Shown in pieces: positions 61,548-64,000 of a DNA stretch of 64,000 nt. Made by a program: the position numbers and the translations under genes. The stretch comes from Duganella sp. CF517 (GTDB lineage Bacteria; Pseudomonadota; Gammaproteobacteria; Burkholderiales; Burkholderiaceae_D). The stretch covers positions 682,001 to 746,000 of the forward strand of contig NZ_FODC01000001.1 in assembly GCF_900110275.1 (NCBI RefSeq). Reading direction: 5' to 3'. A model generated the notes under the pieces. That model did no database searches, was not told the DNA's origin, and was given only the letters and a program-made list of their open reading frames with translations. The first letter of the stretch is position 1. Each line of letters begins with the position of its first letter.

Positions 61548-62774
61548 TCAGCTCTTGGCGGCGGCGGGAGCGGCCGGAGCACCGGGCGCGCCCGGCGGCG
61601 GCGCAGGAATCGGCACGCCCTTGTCATCGACCTTGAGCTGCTGCGGCGTGACCGGCGCGCCGGGCATGGCGCGCAGCAGTCCGTCGACGATCACCAGTTC
61701 GCCGGGTTTGACGCCGGTGACGGCGCGCATGGCGCCGATCAGCGCGCCGGTCTTGACCTCGCGCTGGTCGACGATGTTGTTCTTGCCGACCACGAGCACC
61801 ACCTTGCGCGTCTGGTCGGTGCTGATGGCACGGTCCAGCACCATCGTCGCCGTGTACTTGCCGCTGCCGACCAGTTGCAGCCGCGCGAACAGTCCGGGCG
61901 TATACAGGCCGTCCTTGTTGTCGAATACGGCGCGCCCACGCATCGACGCGGTGGCCGGATTGAGGCGGTTGTCGACGAAGTCCATCTTGCCGGCGTGCGG
62001 GAAGCCCTCCTCGTTCGCCAGGCCGAGACGCACCTCGTTGGGCGTGTCGCGCGACGAGCCGCGCGAGCCATCGCGCGCCGAGCGCATATATTTCAGATAG
62101 ATCGCCTCGCTGGCGTCGAAGTAGGCGTAGACACGGTCGCTCGACACCACCGTCGTCAGCACCGGATCGCCGATGCTCACCAGGTTGCCCTCGGTGATGT
62201 TGGCGCGCGAGGTGCGGCCCGTGACCGGCGCGGTGATATTGGTGAACTCCAGATTGAGCCTGGCCTGCACCAGCGCCGCCTCGGCGGCCTTGACGTTGGC
62301 CTGGGCGCTGGCCAGCGCCGCGCGCAACTGATCGATTTCCTGCTGGCTGACGCCGCGCACCGACACCAGTCTTTCGGCGCGCGCCAATTCGGTTTTATTG
62401 AGCTCGCCCTGGGTTTTCGCCGCCAGCAGTTGCGCCTCCAGCCGCGCCGCCTCGGCGGCGAACGGACGCGGATCGATGGTGAACAGCCGGTCGCCCTTGT
62501 TGACCACTTGCCCCTCGCGGAAATGCACCTTGGTCAGCATGCCGGCCACTCGCGAGCGGATCTCGACGGTGTTCGGCGCTTCCAGCCTGGCCGTGAATTC
62601 GTCGAACTCCTGCACTTCGCGCTGGACCACCGGCGCCACCGACACCGGCGGCGGCCCGCCGCCGTGCTGGCCGCCGTCATCGCCCTTGCCGCAAGCCGCC
62701 AGGGTCAGCGCCAGGCCGCACATGAAGGAGGTTTTCGCCCAACGCGAGCGTGACTGTACGGCCAGAATTTCCAT
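61548..62774 (-). CDS. RND periplasmic adaptor (membrane-fusion lipoprotein)
   Basis: 408 residues. Lipobox LTLAACGKG near residue 27. Barrel-sandwich hybrid (RSRVAGMLTKVHFREGQVV), helical hairpin (RLVSVRGVSQQEIDQLRAAL) and beta-barrel (ITAPVTGRTSRANI) are clear. ATG 62774 follows GGAG. First gene of the pump operon; no regulator gene is next to it. Confidence 0.93.
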   Translation of the reverse strand: MEILAVQSRSRWAKTSFMCGLALTLAACGKGDDGGQHGGGPPPVSVAPVVQREVQEFDEFTARLEAPNTVEIRSRVAGMLTKVHFREGQVVNKGDRLFTIDPRPFAAEAARLEAQLLAAKTQGELNKTELARAERLVSVRGVSQQEIDQLRAALASAQANVKAAEAALVQARLNLEFTNITAPVTGRTSRANITEGNLVSIGDPVLTTVVSSDRVYAYFDASEAIYLKYMRSARDGSRGSSRDTPNEVRLGLANEEGFPHAGKMDFVDNRLNPATASMRGRAVFDNKDGLYTPGLFARLQLVGSGKYTATMVLDRAISTDQTRKVVLVVGKNNIVDQREVKTGALIGAMRAVTGVKPGELVIVDGLLRAMPGAPVTPQQLKVDDKGVPIPAPPPGAPGAPAAPAAAKS

Positions 62775-62991
62775 CGTTGACTCCAATAACGGTGACAAGC
62801 GCTAAGTGACTGGTGAGCTGCGGGTGATCCTAACGAGTTGAGGCGAATAGCGAAACTAACAAATTGATACTCAATTAAGTAGTTGAATTCTGACAAAAAA
62901 ATATTGGATTGTCATTAAGTTTAACGATCGAACAGACTACAGCGTTCGGAAAAAGCCGAAAAAACCGCCATTGGCGCGAAGCCGAAGGAAT

Positions 62992-63005
62992 TTGACGCAG
63001 ATCAA
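62992..63005. promoter_or_regulatory. FNR box upstream of the fnr-like gene
   Basis: TTGACGCAGATCAA fits TTGAT-N4-ATCAA at nine of ten defined positions. It is 55 bases before the start codon, suitable for an FNR site around -41.5 and thus for autoregulation. The flanking 62775-63060 space is AT-rich and also must contain the pump-operon promoter; no operator was recognised for that. Confidence 0.75.
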
Positions 63006-63060
63006 TTTTTTTTGACTTAAGACTTGCTAGGCTATCCATACTTTGCCTCAGGTCATACAC

Positions 63061-63807
63061 ATGTTGCCGTCCACATCAGCAGTACCCCGCTCCGAACCGC
63101 CTGGCGCAGGCTTGCCATCGACCTGCCGCGACTGTCCCACCCGCGAGCATTGCCTGCCGGCCGGCCTCGATCCGGCGGAACTGCGAAGCTTTGAACACAC
63201 GGTCGCGCGCCGCCAGCACCTGAAGCGGCACGAACGGCTCTATCGGCGCGGCACGCCGCTCGAGCATGTGTTCATCGTGGCAAGTGGACAGATCAAAGCC
63301 GAACGGCCGATGCCCGACGGCCGGCCACAGGTGCTCGGCTTCTACCTGCCGGGGCAACTGCTCGGCCTCGATGCGCTGGCCTCGCACAGCTACCGCTGCG
63401 ACGCCGTCGCGCTGTGCGACAGCACGGTGTGCGCGATCTCGTATGCGATGCTCACCAGCCTGATCCAGCAGCGCAGCACCCTGCTGCTGCGTTTTCACGC
63501 GCTGTTCGGCACCGAGCTGGCGCGCCAGCAGAACAACATGTTATTGCTCGGCAACGCCAAGGCGCCGCAGCGGCTGGCCGCCTTCCTGATGGACCTGGCC
63601 ACCAGCCACCACGCGCCCGCGCCGCCGGCGCCAGCGTTCGAATTGCGCATGTCGCGCGACGACATCGCCTCGCACCTCGGTCTCGCGCTGGAAAGCGTGA
63701 GCCGCCAACTGACGCAGTTCCGCGCGGCCGGCCTGCTGGAAGTCCAGAACCGCCGCATCGAGTTACTCGACGCCGACGCCCTGCAGGCGATCGCCATTTC
63801 TTCATAG
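63061..63807 (+). CDS. fnr: FNR-type oxygen-responsive regulator
   Basis: 248 residues. Three N-terminal cysteines (22, 25, 31 in CRDCPTREHC) plus the one in DSTVCAI match the C-x2-C-x5-C...C ligand set of the 4Fe-4S cluster in FNR. The cyclic-nucleotide-type domain (about 50-160) and C-terminal helix-turn-helix (about 195-240; SRDDIASHLGLALESVSRQL) follow. It senses oxygen loss. The ATG at 63061 is preferred to a TTG six codons earlier. It is followed by uspA at a distance of eight bases. Confidence 0.92.
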   Translation: MLPSTSAVPRSEPPGAGLPSTCRDCPTREHCLPAGLDPAELRSFEHTVARRQHLKRHERLYRRGTPLEHVFIVASGQIKAERPMPDGRPQVLGFYLPGQLLGLDALASHSYRCDAVALCDSTVCAISYAMLTSLIQQRSTLLLRFHALFGTELARQQNNMLLLGNAKAPQRLAAFLMDLATSHHAPAPPAPAFELRMSRDDIASHLGLALESVSRQLTQFRAAGLLEVQNRRIELLDADALQAIAISS

Positions 63808-63815
63808 GAGGCATC

Positions 63816-64000
63816 ATGTCTTACAAATCCATCCTGGTCCACGTGGACCGCTCGCGCCGCACCGACGCCCGTATCGCACTGGCCGCACGCCTGGCTGGCG
63901 ACCAACAGGGATACCTGATCGGCGCCGCCGTCAGCGGCTACGTGCAGCAACTGTACGGCGCCAGTCCGATGATGATGGCCGCGCCCATTCCCGAGGGCGA
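63816..64000 (+). CDS. universal stress protein, N-terminal part (cut by window edge)
   Basis: The ATG at 63816 follows AGGAGG overlapping the fnr stop. MSYKSILVHVDRSRRTDARI is the UspA N-terminus. Only about 61 codons are in the window; the ATP-binding G-x2-G-x9-G motif lies outside. Co-transcription with fnr suggests induction under low oxygen. Confidence 0.88.
   Translation, partial: MSYKSILVHVDRSRRTDARIALAARLAGDQQGYLIGAAVSGYVQQLYGASPMMMAAPIPEG

Overview
The window is high-GC DNA with tightly packed genes. Protein types and operon styles fit a soil or plant-associated betaproteobacterium, most likely an Oxalobacteraceae member of the Duganella/Massilia/Janthinobacterium kind. This is inferred from gene content, since no rRNA or marker gene is present. 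I saw no tRNA, rRNA, CRISPR array, insertion sequence or phage gene. No stretch longer than 300 bases lacks a gene.

Region 1 (1-14511) is a sulfonate/organosulfur-type uptake and oxidation island. A minus-strand operon runs ABC permease, ATPase, acyl-CoA-dehydrogenase-like flavoprotein, SsuD-like monooxygenase, D-2-hydroxyacid dehydrogenase, class II aldolase, tonB, exbB and exbD (cut by the window edge). A second minus-strand operon holds a Tat-exported FAD amine oxidase, an exported RidA protein, a TonB-dependent receptor and a LysR regulator. The SsuA-like binding protein is divergent from it. A 54-bp promoter element with about 41 identical positions lies before both operons, so they are probably one regulon.

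Region 2 (14529-19745) has an unusual three-gene operon (TonB receptor, membrane fatty-acid-type desaturase, PhnD/SsuA-like binding protein without a signal peptide), a 64-codon small gene and a Crp/Fnr regulator.

Region 3 (19933-40495) encodes the whole protocatechuate branch of the beta-ketoadipate pathway. PobA and VanAB make protocatechuate from 4-hydroxybenzoate and vanillate. PcaHG, PcaB and a PcaC-PcaD fusion open and process the ring, and PcaIJ and PcaF finish to succinyl-CoA and acetyl-CoA. A branched-chain-amino-acid-type ABC transporter (livHMGF order), two paralogous binding proteins and a porin probably supply substrates. Regulators are PobR (AraC), VanR (MarR) and two IclR proteins. 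Two 36-bp palindromes, 28/36 identical, sit before pcaIJF/pcaR and before the porin/binding protein. Outward-facing versions of the half-site sit before pcaH.

Region 4 (40600-52604) starts with a Fur-box-controlled TonB receptor flanked by two paralogous DUF3606-type small genes. A gluconate operon follows: gntK, TonB receptor, GntP-type permease, a large tandem beta-helix protein fused to a gluconolactonase-like propeller, and an esterase. Two near-identical LacI-type operator sequences precede gntK.

Region 5 (52774-64000) contains a small conserved-looking gene, a divergent siderophore-interacting protein/MarR pair, an M23 peptidase, a GST, a YCII protein, a membrane-anchored unknown and a decayed YCII fragment. 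An RND efflux operon (adaptor, pump, outer-membrane channel), an FNR-type regulator with its own FNR box and a truncated UspA gene complete the window.
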